From Diphasiastrum complanatum (lineage: Eukaryota; Streptophyta; Lycopodiopsida; Lycopodiales; Lycopodiaceae): a stretch of DNA of 64,000 nucleotides. Below, piece after piece: positions 34,001-45,719 of this stretch. Every line of letters starts with the position of its first letter. Within the stretch, counting starts at the first letter, position 1. Under the pieces are notes generated by a model. The model was not told the DNA's origin. It did no database searches and saw only the letters and a program-made list of their open reading frames with translations. The DNA is taken from positions 7,709,676-7,773,675 of the forward strand of contig CM055097.1 of NCBI GenBank assembly GCA_029204225.1, read 5' to 3'. The position numbers and the translations under genes are program-made.

Positions 34001-37000
34001 GTCAACGTCAACTTTAACTTACAAGCTTTCTTTGTTGAATATGATTGTAAGTTGTTTGTACTTGTAAAGTACATGGTAAACCTTGAAACTTTGTTTCAAA
34101 GCTTTTATTGTTTAACTTTTAATCTAAAAGTTATTCTAGTTTACAAAGTTTTTATACTAAGTTAGAAAACTTAGTCTCAAGGTATGTAAATAAAAGCTTT
34201 TGTATATTTTAATTGCTTCAACAAAATTTTGAAGAAAGGGAGGGAGAAATAAAACAAAAGTACACAGTTGTACCTGCAGGCTGTATCTACTGCAGGTACA
34301 GACCTGTGTACCCTTTTTCTTGTTTTTCTTAGTCTCTTTCTTGGGCTTAATCCTCCTCTTTGTAATCTTCCACCTACCCACCAAGAAAAATTGGCAAATC
34401 CTTCATCCTTTTCACTTTTGGGGAGGAAATTTGATGTTTTTTCCTCCACCTCCTCCTCATGAACGTACAGTTGTACTTGCACCTTCTCCTTTGCCTAAGG
34501 ACCAGCCTTAGAAGAGATTTAGGTGTATCTTTAGGCCATAAGGCCATGAGGTCAAGGCGGTGACCCAAAAGTTGGGTGGGGATGTGACCCAAGTGACCCT
34601 TGGGTGAGGTGGCGTAAAGAGGGTGGTGGCCATGTGAATTGAGGGTAGGTGGACCCCATAAGGGGATGCCACTTGTTTTAGGTGCCCATGTGCTTGCTAG
34701 GTGGCGACCATAAGGCCCGCCACCCGGCAAGGCTTTTTTAAGAAGTAAAAGAAGTGGGATGGGGGGTATAGGCTCCATTTCCATCATTAAGGTGCTTATT
34801 GTGGCTTAGTCTCCTTGAGTAGTGGTCTCAAGTTCTCTAAGTCCTTTTGTTGTGAAGCCCTTGTAGTTTTTTCTTTGCCTTCTTCCTTAGTGCACCATGG
34901 ACCCTGTTATGCCCTCAGGTGAAGGACCGTCTTCACCACCTCCTCCTCCTGATGTAGACACTAACCAGCTTGTTCAGGCCCTAAATATGCTGCAAAATCA
35001 AATTTTAGAAATGCAGGCCAAGCATGCTGCGGCCAAGCAAGAGTGGCGTTCATTGACGCACTCGCGATCCGTTGGCGTATATCCAATGCTTAATCCGGAA
35101 TTCTTTTCGGGTGAAAAGAAAGGCCGGCTTCCCGATGTGGTATTGTCGTGGCTAGATAGATGGAATAGTCATTTTTTCATGCACGATGCGCCTGATAGTA
35201 CGAAGATCACTTCTGCTCTCATGTTTTTACGCGGAAAGGCGTTTACATGGTGGCAGGATCTAAAGGAGAGGGCTACTGCCCCTTCTACATGGGACGCCTT
35301 TCAAGAAGCCTTTAAAACGGCTTTTCTTCCGGTGTTGGATGATTTTGAGCATTGGCGGCGTTTTGCCACCATGCAGATGGGTACTAGGCCATTAGATGCC
35401 TATCTTCAGGAATTCCAAGAAAATTTGCCTCGATTCGCCTCGCGAATCGATCCTATCCTGTTAAAATTACATTTTATCTTGGGGCTTCCAAAGGAATTTC
35501 AGCTAGAAGTGCGGTGTAACCAACCGCAGACAATCGAAGATGTGAAAAATCTTCGATGACGCCCATTTTGCCTCTCGCAAGGAGCAGGCTTTGCCCAAGG
35601 CTGAACAGAAAGAAAAGAAATTTTTCAAGAAGCGGGGCAGAGACAAAACGGCGGACACCGGTTCCTAAGGTGGGAAAAAGCGCATCAAATTGGAGCGCGC
35701 CGACTACGACAAGGCGAGAACCGGCGGGTTGTGCTTCTCCTGCATGGAGAAGGGGCATCTTTCAAAAGATTGCCCAAAGAAAAAGCAAAAGAAATCTGGC
35801 GGGCAACCTAAATCTTTTAAAGCGCCAGGTAATTCTAGTATTTCTTTTGTTGATTTATCCTTTAAGGACGGCACTAGTTGCAAGAATTGTTGTTTTAATA
35901 CAGCTGTTTGTGGCCCCCATGATCTCATTCGTATGAATGGAATTGTAGGACGCTAAGTTGTGACTGTTCTGTTTGACGATGGTTCCACACATAACTTCAT
36001 AAATGCTAAACTGGTGCAGAAGCTCAGGGCGGCTACCGCGCCAAGTAATCACTTGTACGTGGTGAAAATGGCGTCGGGGGAAGATCGACAAGCTTGGGAT
36101 CAGCTTGTTCCTCAGCTGCCGCTTCAGATTCGAACCCAGGACCTCCCTCATACCGGATGGGATGCTCTACCACTGAGCTATCCGCCCTCTTTGATAGTTC
36201 TCTCTAAAGTGTGGATTGATATTCCAACACCCCCCCTCAAGCCACACTTGGTTGGGGTCCTAGCTGTCACCTGCCCCACAACTTGGGCCACCTAACCATG
36301 GCTTTGACACCATGAACTGTTAGATTTAACTCGGCTCTGGATACGATGTTAGAAATCCATAAATCATAATATGGATGGACAGACTAGGATTTGAACCCAG
36401 GACCTCCCTCATACCGGATGGGATACTCTACCACTGAATATGTTGTGGGTTTTTCCGATTGCTATCACACAACAATGATACACATAATAGTGGTCGTTCA
36501 GATTCAGTCTTAGAAACCAGCACTGAGCATACCCCGACACTAATAACTGGCCAACCAGCCAACCAACCAACCAGCCAGCCAGCCAAGGGGAACCACATTC
36601 CTCTATGATGTGCAAGTACTGTCACAAATTCCTGCTTGGTGAAAACATTCTAAGGAATGCAAGACAAGAATGCTAGTACGTACCCGAGGAGATCTTGGAC
36701 GTTGACGAAGAAGAAGAATATGATGATGACGATGATTGTTGTGGAGGTTGTTGGGGGAGAGTAGCAAGCTTTGCATGTAGCCAAGAGGGACTAAACCCAT
36801 CATTGATCCGTAATGCTTTCTTAGTAGTCTTATGTTCAAAGTCCGGAGCTTCGAAGTTTTCCTGCAAAACGGTGAGGGCATGAAGCCAACCAAGCTAAGC
36901 CAGTGAGGGCATGCTTGGAAGCATCTTTCTAAACTGAAAATCACTCTACACAGACTTCAGTCATCGCAGTTTTATAGTATTTCGTGCAGAAACCACAACT

Positions 37001-37531
37001 GGGCAAAAGCAGGTGTCTATCTCACCTTATCAAACCTTTTGTCCCACCATTGCGAAGGATCCGAGAAAAACTGCTGCCAGAGCCGCTCTACTCTGGCTGC
37101 TTCACCTGCAAGCCCCATCCCATCCACACCCAACCCAACCCAACCCAACCCATCAGATTTCAGCACATCAAAACAACACAAACCCACGCAGGCACACTAG
37201 CAATCTATCACACCTAACCAAGAAGAAAAAGAAGAAGAAGAGATAGCGATGTAAATCAAAACCAGAGCAGAGCCAAATGCTCACGTTCCTCATCCAAGCT
37301 ATTTGTCATTGGACTTTCTGCTGCCAGGGCCATGGCTATGGAAGGACGAAGATACGAAGAAGAAGAAGGAAGGAGAGTATTTGTGATTACGCTCATTGTG
37401 AGGGAGGGGCAGAAAAGCACTGAAGATTGAGCAGCAAGAGGAGGAGAAGGATCAAAATGGAAGAAGAAGCCATCATGATGATGATGAATTGGGTTGCAAT
37501 AAAGGCCTATGCTTCCTCCTGCTGCTGCCAT
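30655..37531 (-). CDS. PDF-motif exons 1-7, candidate N-terminal part of a PDF-PPR fusion
   Basis: Predicted exons on the minus strand are 37531-37285, 37105-37026, 36861-36684, 31866-31784, 31408-31252, 31094-31018 and 30800-30655. All joints have GT..AG and matching phases (1,0,1,0,1,0, then 2). Residues 1-82 are Ser/Ala/His-rich, and Met46 starts a stretch poor in acid residues, like an organelle transit peptide. Then follow three PDF units (see separate entries), the ssDNA-binding motif of plant OSB organellar proteins. The OB-fold that precedes PDF motifs in OSB proteins is missing. With the phase-2 donor at 30654 the frame continues into the PPR exon at 30549, giving 1113 residues. With an alternative phase-1 donor at 30673 it would stop in a TGA overlapping the PPR ATG. 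The 4.8-kb intron 3 holds a gypsy element. Exon motifs are strong; the exact joints are inference. Confidence 0.72.
31252..31866 (-). CDS. PDF unit 2 (exons 4 and 5)
   Basis: Exon 4 (31866-31784) encodes LWEEFFSDPSQWWDNRNDDK after an ATGCAG acceptor, ending AAG|GTGAAA. Exon 5 (31408-31252) encodes ARFPDFKHKTAKKVLWIDNR and NPSWVQARLAAM, ending in STRKISG|GTAAGC. Best-preserved unit, close to the OSB consensus. Both exon borders sit at the same codon positions as in unit 1. Confidence 0.85.
31867..32775. other. intron 3 of the PDF locus, 3' part
   Basis: No coding signal. The plus-strand frame 32479-32757 contains imperfect AACTTTCAA-type repeats only. The gypsy LTR begins at 32776. Confidence 0.4.
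32776..33301 (+). repeat. gypsy 5' LTR (526 bp) in intron 3
   Basis: Begins TGTTACGTACCC and ends GATTCTAACA, with a perfect primer-binding site two bases further on. A TATA-like TATGTATATAG at about 32994 lies inside, as expected for the LTR promoter. Inserted on the strand opposite to the host gene. No matching 3' LTR remains in the window. Confidence 0.78.
33304..33316 (+). other. primer-binding site (initiator-Met tRNA)
   Basis: TGGTATCAGAGCC, two bases after the LTR end. Confidence 0.85.
33317..34896 (+). other. gypsy 5' leader, non-coding
   Basis: About 1.6 kb between the primer site and the gag ATG. T-rich, with a short GC-rich patch (CCGCGAGCACCCGCGCGTCC near 33652). Short frames are not supported as genes. 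Confidence 0.5.
34897..36126 (+). pseudogene. Ty3/gypsy gag to protease, broken
   Basis: The gag frame runs from the ATG at 34897 to 35559, with a Pro-rich start, then ALMFLRGKAFTWWQDLKERA, FKTAFLPVLDDFEHWRRF and an RPLDAYLQEFQ block, all typical of plant gypsy capsid. A one-base shift near 35557 and an in-frame TAA near 35667 interrupt the basic region. The zinc knuckle CFSCMEKGHLSKDC (CCHC) is intact near 35735. A further stop precedes the protease start TVLFDDGSTHNFI near 35960. The protease is cut by the TRIM-like unit at 36127; RT and integrase are absent. Confidence 0.87.
36127..36436 (-). mobile_element. TRIM-like unit with tRNA-like promoter in its terminal repeats
   Basis: On the minus strand each end carries a tRNA-like block: 36436-36388 (partial) and about 36187-36127 (full), the latter with an A-box-like TAGCTCAGTGGTAGAGC and a B-box-like GGTTCGAATC. 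Between them, in order, are an LTR-type end TCTAACA, a primer-site-like TGGTGTCAAAGCC (36312-36300), about 55 bp of spacer, a polypurine tract (TTGAGGGGGGG) and an LTR-type start TGTTGGAATATC at 36229. No coding capacity. The two partial LTRs overlap only in the tRNA-like block and together make one whole LTR. It interrupts the gypsy protease. Confidence 0.65.
36550..36596 (+). repeat. CCAACCAGCC low-complexity run
   Basis: Short degenerate CCAACC/CCAGCC repeats in intron 3, close to exon 3. Simple sequence only. Confidence 0.8.
36684..37105 (-). CDS. PDF unit 1 (exons 2 and 3)
   Basis: Exon 2 (37105-37026) encodes LWQQFFSDPSQWWDKRFDK, ending at AAG|GTGAGA. Exon 3 (36861-36684) encodes APDFEHKTTKKALRINDGF and SPSWLHAKLATL, then a Gln/Ser-rich linker ending SG|GTACGT. 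W-W-D and P-D-F are the hallmark residues of the motif. Exon 2 starts after TTGCAG, and a (GGGTT)n-like run lies in the short intron before it. Confidence 0.82.
37285..37531 (-). CDS. exon 1 of the PDF locus: N-terminal targeting-like region
   Basis: Starts at the ATG at 37531 (MAAAGGSIGLYC); an inner ATG lies at 37396 (MSVITNTLLPSSSS). It ends NSLDEE plus one base before the donor GTGAGC. The joined codon CGT and next exon give an unbroken frame. Low in acidic residues and rich in Ser and Leu, as expected of plastid or mitochondrial targeting. Which ATG is used is not decidable by eye. Confidence 0.6.
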
Positions 37532-38611
37532 TCTTGCTTTGCTTTTGCCTTTGCTTTTGCTTTGCTTGTAGCTCACCAAAAGATATGGATCACAAAAGCC
37601 ATGGGTGATTTTGGTGAGTTGATTAGGCAGTCACAAGGCTTCCCTTCCCAATTGACCCTTTAGCTCTTTAGGGGAAAGGGTTGAGTGATGACCTAGGAAT
37701 TTCGACCTAGGACCCCCTTGACAAGCCGTTTTGTCTTTGGAACAACACCTTGTCCCTTCCATATCCACTTTTCTCTTCTGTTTGCATTCACAGTTTCACA
37801 AAGGGATTCAGCTATTGTGTGAAAAGGATCTCCTCACCCTTACATCAATATCAGTTCTCCCCTCAACATCCTCTTCCACCCCCATAATAGTTGTGTCATG
37901 CTTGGAGTGTTTTTTTAACCATCTTCCACCCAACCGTGAACTTTTGTGTCACGCTTCGAGCCTCCTCCCAAACAGTCACTATCATCAATATATAGACCAA
38001 GACAAAAAAATGATCAATGATTTGCTTGAAGTATACGTAGTGATCAACCTCGTTGCGTTTACAGCCATGTCCCAACCTTTTTCAATCAAATTGTTAATAC
38101 CACATCCTTGGTGATTTCAAACAATAAATAGATTTACTTAACATGCACACCAAGTTCTCCTTATCTTTAGCTTCGAGGCCACTTTGATTATGACATATAC
38201 AATTTTTTGTAAGGTTTCTATTAATAAACGAGTTTGGACATTATCCGAGTAAATTGAGTGCAAGTTTTGTAAGTTTATTTTTGCAAAAATTATAAATCAT
38301 ATTTACTCATCATGTTCATTTTCTTCCCACTCTTATTAAAATGTCCAAGTATGCCACATTTCTAACATTTTCTTGTATTCTTTTATGAATGTGTGAATCT
38401 TTCTCTAGACTTCTAACTTCTGCCTCTAAAATTATATTGGTCTCCTTTTAATGAACAATCTTTCACAAACATCACATTTTGTGATTGATTGTCATAAGTT
38501 TTGTCTCATTTCTTTTGATAGCAGGAAATTGTCAAGCTTTAGATTAGTTGCAGTAATATTGCTTATGGGCATAACATGTTAATGCATTCAAATGTTTAGT
38601 GACAACATCCA
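37532..38611. other. 5' flank of the PDF locus
   Basis: Holds the presumed promoter and 5' UTR on the minus strand. A (CTTTTG)-type run lies at about 37537-37566. No clear TATA box at a convincing distance. No other gene seen. Confidence 0.35.
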
Positions 38612-39258
38612 TGTTATGTCCATGTTTGGTTCAGAGGATTTGGAATAATCCTTGACGGAATATTCGACACCCCAACATATGAGTTTATTAGTTACCCCTT
38701 GTCATTCCAAACTAGGCTAGAAATGTAATTAATCACCTTGTGAGGGCCAAAGCACTCCCATTAGGACATGTGAAGCAGTGCATGGTGATTGATGTGTCTA
38801 TACATGAAGATGAGTATCAAAAGCAATTGAATACGAGTTTAGTAAAGGAGTAGGGTTTTGGAAAGAATATTCCTAGGCTTTAGAGGTCTATATATACCTA
38901 GAAACTTGCCCTACTCCACTTTCAGATTCTGGTATTCAGTTGCTAGAAACCTCTCCTCTCTTGTATTCAATCATTGTGGCTCGGGGGTTAAGCTGATTGA
39001 GGTTTGATCTTCAATTTCTAATTGGTTGGATGGTTTGGCTCCACAACACTCATTTTGAAATCTATGACATGAATTTAGGGATCTACACTTGGCAATTTTT
39101 ATAGTGCTATGAGAGCTCAAGCTTGCATTGATCAAAAGGTGGAGACACTTTTTACTTTTTTTTGCAGCTTATTGGTAGTAGCTCTTTGCTCTTTCTTCAT
39201 GGTGGTAGACTTAACCTCCAAGTAAGTGGTTTCTCAGAATCTTGATTATTCTTAGTCT
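38612..39258 (+). repeat. decayed LTR-like repeat with PBS scar, copy A
   Basis: Homologous in order to 40762-41235: GTTCAGAGGATT, GTGAGGGCC, GCATGGTGATTGA, ATCAAAAGCAATTG, GGATCTACACTTGGC, TTTTTGGTAG/TTATTGGTAG and AAGTAAGTG blocks. After GGATCTACACTTGGC comes CTATGAGAGCTC, which looks like a mutated GGTATCAGAGC primer site, so this is an old plus-strand 5' LTR and leader. Confidence 0.6.
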
Positions 39259-40761
39259 AAAGATAAGTGTTATGTGTTGGATTATTCTCCTGATGATCGA
39301 CTAATTGTTTTTAATCTTCATCCGTGGAAGTGCAAATCAGACAGCTTAGAGTATGCGGTTTCTATCCGCAATTGTCTTGTGCTCATCATTTTGCTGAATC
39401 AATCTATCCTTTATTGCGTTCAGTATTATGTCCGAATCTCTGTGATCCCATATTGCTTTTGTCTGATAATTCAATTCATCATTGTTTGGCTACGTAATCA
39501 CTTTATCTCTGATGATTTCAAAGTTAGTTGCTAAAAGATTGAACATGACTCTTGTCATTATGTTTTTTTCAATATTGATAGGCGTAGTCATGCATTAGGA
39601 AAGCAGGCTCATTCTGTTGTGCTCAACAAATCGTTCACAAGCTTTGACTTGTCGTTATTGCATTATCACCTCTTTCCAACATTATGGACATACTCCATAG
39701 CCATAATTGTAAATCACTTTATTTTTAACGATTAATATGGTATTTCGACTAGTATTCACTATTTTGACTTGAAATTCACCGAATATTTTAGTTATTATAT
39801 TAGGTTCTAATGATCACATGCTAGTTATGCAATAGATATTGGATTTATACTTTGTTTTTGGTCAAAAACTAATGAATCTCTCTAGAAATGATCAATAAGA
39901 GTTGATATTAAGCAAAATCAAAAGTTTAGTACTTGCATGAGATCGAATTGAGGTCAGTAGGATTTGATTGCACTAGAATGTGGTTTTGCTCCATCTGTAC
40001 ATGCTTAAAAAGTCAAAAAATTGGTCAAAAGACATAGTTTTTTTTTTATAAAAGTTTCACTTTTGTGGTATATTAAAATACTTTGCTATGTTGTAAACTT
40101 TGCATTCATGTTCTTAGAGATGAATTGAAGTAGTGCCTATGACATAGTTTAGCTAGTTTTAGGTGTTGTAAGGAGTCCCAAAAACTCAAAAATTAGTGTA
40201 ATTTTGTAATTTTTTGGGCATGAATAACAACGCTTTTTATAGAAATTGTGGCCTAAGGGACAATATACAAGCTGAAAGTTTGATGGAATTACCTCTGATG
40301 CAAGCCCTCATACACCTATTTTGGTGCTTGGAGGCTTAGGCAACAACTCCTTGAACTTTGCTAGCTTGACGCCCTCTTAGAAATAATTTTTTGATTGTTT
40401 TAAGCCATTGATCACTATTGGATTTGATAGAAGCCTCTATTGATCTCTAATAAACCATTATAGACTACTTATAGTGTCTATTTAATGCCATGAGGTGCAT
40501 ATACGTGATTACTTTGAAAAAGTCTACAATCCTACTAGATTTTCTAGCTATTACAGCTCGCATGTGTGGCTAGTTCAATTGGTGCTAACATGGTAACCCT
40601 CTTGCTAACCTCCTCTCCCTTGGTATTGTGCTTTACATCATCTAATTTGGTGTTATGTAGCAAAAATTATGATCGTCATAAGTTTGGCAATTTTTAGTTT
40701 AAAATTGATAGACTTTTTAATTGTTCTGATTGCATGTCAAAAAGTTGAATTGTAGGTTGCA
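39259..40761. other. non-coding DNA between two related LTR-like copies
   Basis: No retroelement coding motif and no host gene seen. It may be decayed internal sequence of either copy. Confidence 0.3.
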
Positions 40762-41235
40762 TGTTATTATGTCCATGTCCGGTTCAGAGGATTCAGAATA
40801 ATCTTTGATGTTGGCACTCCAGTGTACGATTATATTAGTTATGACTCGCCATTCCGGACTAGGCCAAAAATGCAATTAATAATATTTGTGAGGGCCCAGG
40901 TGCAACATCTCGAACATGTGGAGCTAGTGCATGGTGATTGACATCTTTTTATGCACGTAGAGGAAATCAAAAGCAATTGGATGAGAATGAGAATCTTGTA
41001 TGAAATATTCCTAGATTTTAGTGCATGCTATAGAATCTTAAGGATCTACACTTGGCGGTCTTTACAATGGTTTTAGAGTTTGGCTTTGCAGCTATTGGAA
41101 GGTGGAGAGACTTTTTGTTTTTTTGCAGCTTTTTGGTAGTTGCTCCTTGTTTTTCTCTTCCTACTGGTTGAATTGACTTCCAAGTAAGTGACTTTTTAGG
41201 ATCTTGATTTTTTTTAGCCTAAAGATTAGTGTTAT
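40762..41235 (+). repeat. decayed LTR-like repeat with PBS scar, copy B
   Basis: The same family and orientation as copy A, shorter and diverged. Its primer-site position reads GGTTTTAGAGTTT. Both copies have lost their pol. Confidence 0.6.
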
Positions 41236-41989
41236 GAACTTTCTCCAGAGCCGTAACTAGAAATTATTAGATTTTTGACAATATTTTATAAGTTTTTGAC
41301 TACTATTCATTGTTTTAGTCTAAAATTTATCAAACCTACTATGTGAATGATTTTCAAGATTTTACTTGCTATTTTTTAGTCATTATGATATGTGTTGGAA
41401 AGAGGGAAGTGAAATGAGTTGGTTTGATAAGGCAAAGACTGTAAGCGACCTATCGAGCACAACGGAATAAGTCTTCTTTCTTAATGCATGACTACACTAT
41501 CAATATTGAACAAAGCTATAATGACAGAAGTCACGTTCAATCTTTTAGCAACGAACTTTGAAATTGTTAGCACTAAAGTGATTTCGCAGCCAAGCAAGAT
41601 GTATTAAATATTGTAGTGTTGATGTATTCAACAAAACAGACAAAACAATGGGAGACTTATCCCTTACAAATAACTATAGAGAAGCATACATTTTGACATA
41701 ATACTAAACACAATAAGAAGATAGATTGATTTAGTAAGTAGCACGTACAAATTAGATCATAAGTGCACAAAACAATAACGGATAAAAATCAAGTACTCTA
41801 AGCTATCTCTGCCCATTTTTTATAATTTTTTAAATTTTTCTTAAAAGTTGCCTATATTCAAAATGCTTTGCAAATTAAGCTCCCAAAGAAGAAATCTTCG
41901 AAGGATAAGAAGACAAAAGCTTAGCAAACTGATTCAGACCAGCAATCACAACAACACAATCGACAACATCACAAGCCTAAGACCAGACT

Positions 41990-42518
41990 CTTCTGCAAGT
42001 ACTACAAGAGAACCAACCACGACATCAAGGATTGTCAAGTTCTCAAGCATAACAAAGCCAAGGAGAAGATGCAGCAGGATGGAGGATCTGATTCTGCCAG
42101 AACCTCTCACGAAGACCCAACACTGCTAATGATACAAGATGTACTCATTAGAGATGCAATGGATTGGTATCTCGATTGTGGTGCTTCTCAGCATATGACT
42201 TTATGTATGTCCTTATTCGAAGATCTCACACCAGCAGATTCAAAGTATGTTCACTTCGATGACTCAAGTGCACTGCAGATCGAAGTTAAAGGATCTATTT
42301 GTCTTTATCTTCCAAATGATAAAATGACCTTGCTCAAGGATGTACTATACATACCCAAGCTGACTAAGAACTTATTGTTAGTTAGCAAGCTCACTGATCA
42401 AGGCTGTAGAGACATGTTCAATTCAAGACAATGTACCATTCTAACGATAAAAAAATCTTCTCTGGAAACAGAGAAAGTAATTTGTACATGTGAGTCACAA
42501 ATATGCACTCTCAACTAA
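41990..42518 (+). pseudogene. Ty1/copia gag knuckle and protease
   Basis: A CKYYKRTNHDIKDC zinc knuckle near 41995 leads by a frame change into the protease frame 42069-42518 with the active site MDWYLDCGASQHM and the C-terminal block LKDVLYIPKLTKNLLLVSKL. It is the first part of a plus-strand element continuing to 46.5 kb. Confidence 0.88.
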
Positions 42519-43167
42519 TGTGAGTACTTCAAATGCCCAATTGTGGCATCGAAGATCAGGACATCTAAACATGAGATCAATCTTGTATATGCATCGTAAT
42601 AGCATGGTCAAGGATTTAAATTTTAATATTGCCTCCACTGACATTCGACATGTCTGCGAGATGTGCCTACTAGGCAAACAGCCTAGATTAAGATTCCCAA
42701 AGGGACAAGCCACTAGAGCTAAGTCCATTCTAAAATTAATACATAGTGATCTGTGTGGGCCTATGAGTACTCCCTCTCTGAGTTCTGCACTGTATTTTAT
42801 AACTTTTATTGATGATTATTCTAGATTTACCAACATCATGTTCATTAATCACACAAAGCATATCGAATATTTGATGTTGAGACAAGCCAAACCTCAGTTA
42901 GTCGAGATGTTGTCTTCCTCAAAGATAAATTCTTTGACTTCAAGCAAAAGCAGCCAATGCAAGAGTTTGTTCCAACGACTCCCATCACCATCAACAGGCC
43001 TCGACCTACAACTGTTCCAACGAACATCGAAGATATCCCTTTCACATAGCAAGGAGAATCATCATCTCAGCAACCGACTATTGTTCGAAGATCTGCACGA
43101 CATCGACAAGGAACTGATCATTTCGTCCCTCAAACATTCATCAGCAACGATGAATCTACTTCAGTAA
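42490..43167 (+). pseudogene. Ty1/copia integrase, C-terminally deleted
   Basis: Holds the HHCC finger (LWHRRSGHLNMRSI, then CEMCLLGKQ) and the core start LIHSDLCGP with ALYFITFIDDYSRF, giving the first two catalytic Asp. It is cut soon after; the third acidic residue region is lost in a deletion that fuses it to linker sequence near 42870. Confidence 0.87.
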
Positions 43168-43211
43168 TAGAATCATTGTCAAGTTCGAATGCTGATGACT
43201 AGCATTCTGCC

Positions 43212-43890
43212 GTGCATGCTGAGTACAAGTCACTGATGAAGAACAAGACTTGGCGTCTTGTCAAAGCTCCTGCAGATGCAAAGATCATTGACACCAAGTG
43301 GACCTTCAAGCTGAAGCTCGATCCAGATGGTTCAACAGCCAGATGGAAAGCTTGTTTAGTCGTCAAAGGTTACAAACAAACCTATGGGATTGACTATACT
43401 GAGACTTACAGTCTAGTCATAAGACTTCAGTCAATTCGATCTTTATTCACCTTCGTAGCTATTGAGGATCTGAAAGTACACCAGATGGGTAATCAGACAG
43501 CCTTTCTAAACGGATACATACAAGAAGACATTCACATCTATCAACTTGAAGGTTACGTCCTTCAAAGCCAAGAACACAAAGTATGTACGCTGTAGAAAGC
43601 TCTCTACGGGCTAAAGCAAGGTCCAAGGGCCTGATTTGATAGAATCAGTCGATTTTTGTTGCAGCATGACTTCATCTCAAACTCTACTGACTTTAATGTC
43701 TCAAACACAGAGGCTCAAGCTATGTCATAATAGCCCTATATGTTGATGACTCGCTAATCATCAACAATTCGACTCAGTTGCTTCATGATATGAAGACTCT
43801 TTTGTCGAAGGAATTTGAAATGATTGATTCAGGCCCTGTGCACTACTTTCTGGGAATCGAGATAAACAGAGACAAAGCGAGGAGGAGTAT
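43212..43890 (+). pseudogene. Ty1/copia reverse transcriptase, with stops
   Basis: KTWRLVKAPADAKIIDTKWT, YTETYSLVIRLQSIRSLF and FLNGYIQEDIHIYQLEGY are in one frame. A TAG follows at about 43593, then KALYGLKQG, another stop, a frame change, and YVDDSLI near 43740. The connection FEMIDSGPVHYFLGIEINRD (43778 on) then breaks at about 43890, where foreign DNA begins. Confidence 0.88.
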
Positions 43891-43891
43891 C

Positions 43892-45719
<1,828 letters not shown>

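Noticed and set aside
36127-36187. Functional tRNA gene
   Set aside because: The A- and B-box-like parts are clear, but the block is embedded in an LTR-like repeat with a partial second copy nearby, and I could not complete a paired acceptor stem.
36550-36596. CRISPR-like or regulatory array of CCAACC/CCAGCC
   Set aside because: Simple low-complexity repeat without spacers, in a eukaryotic intron.
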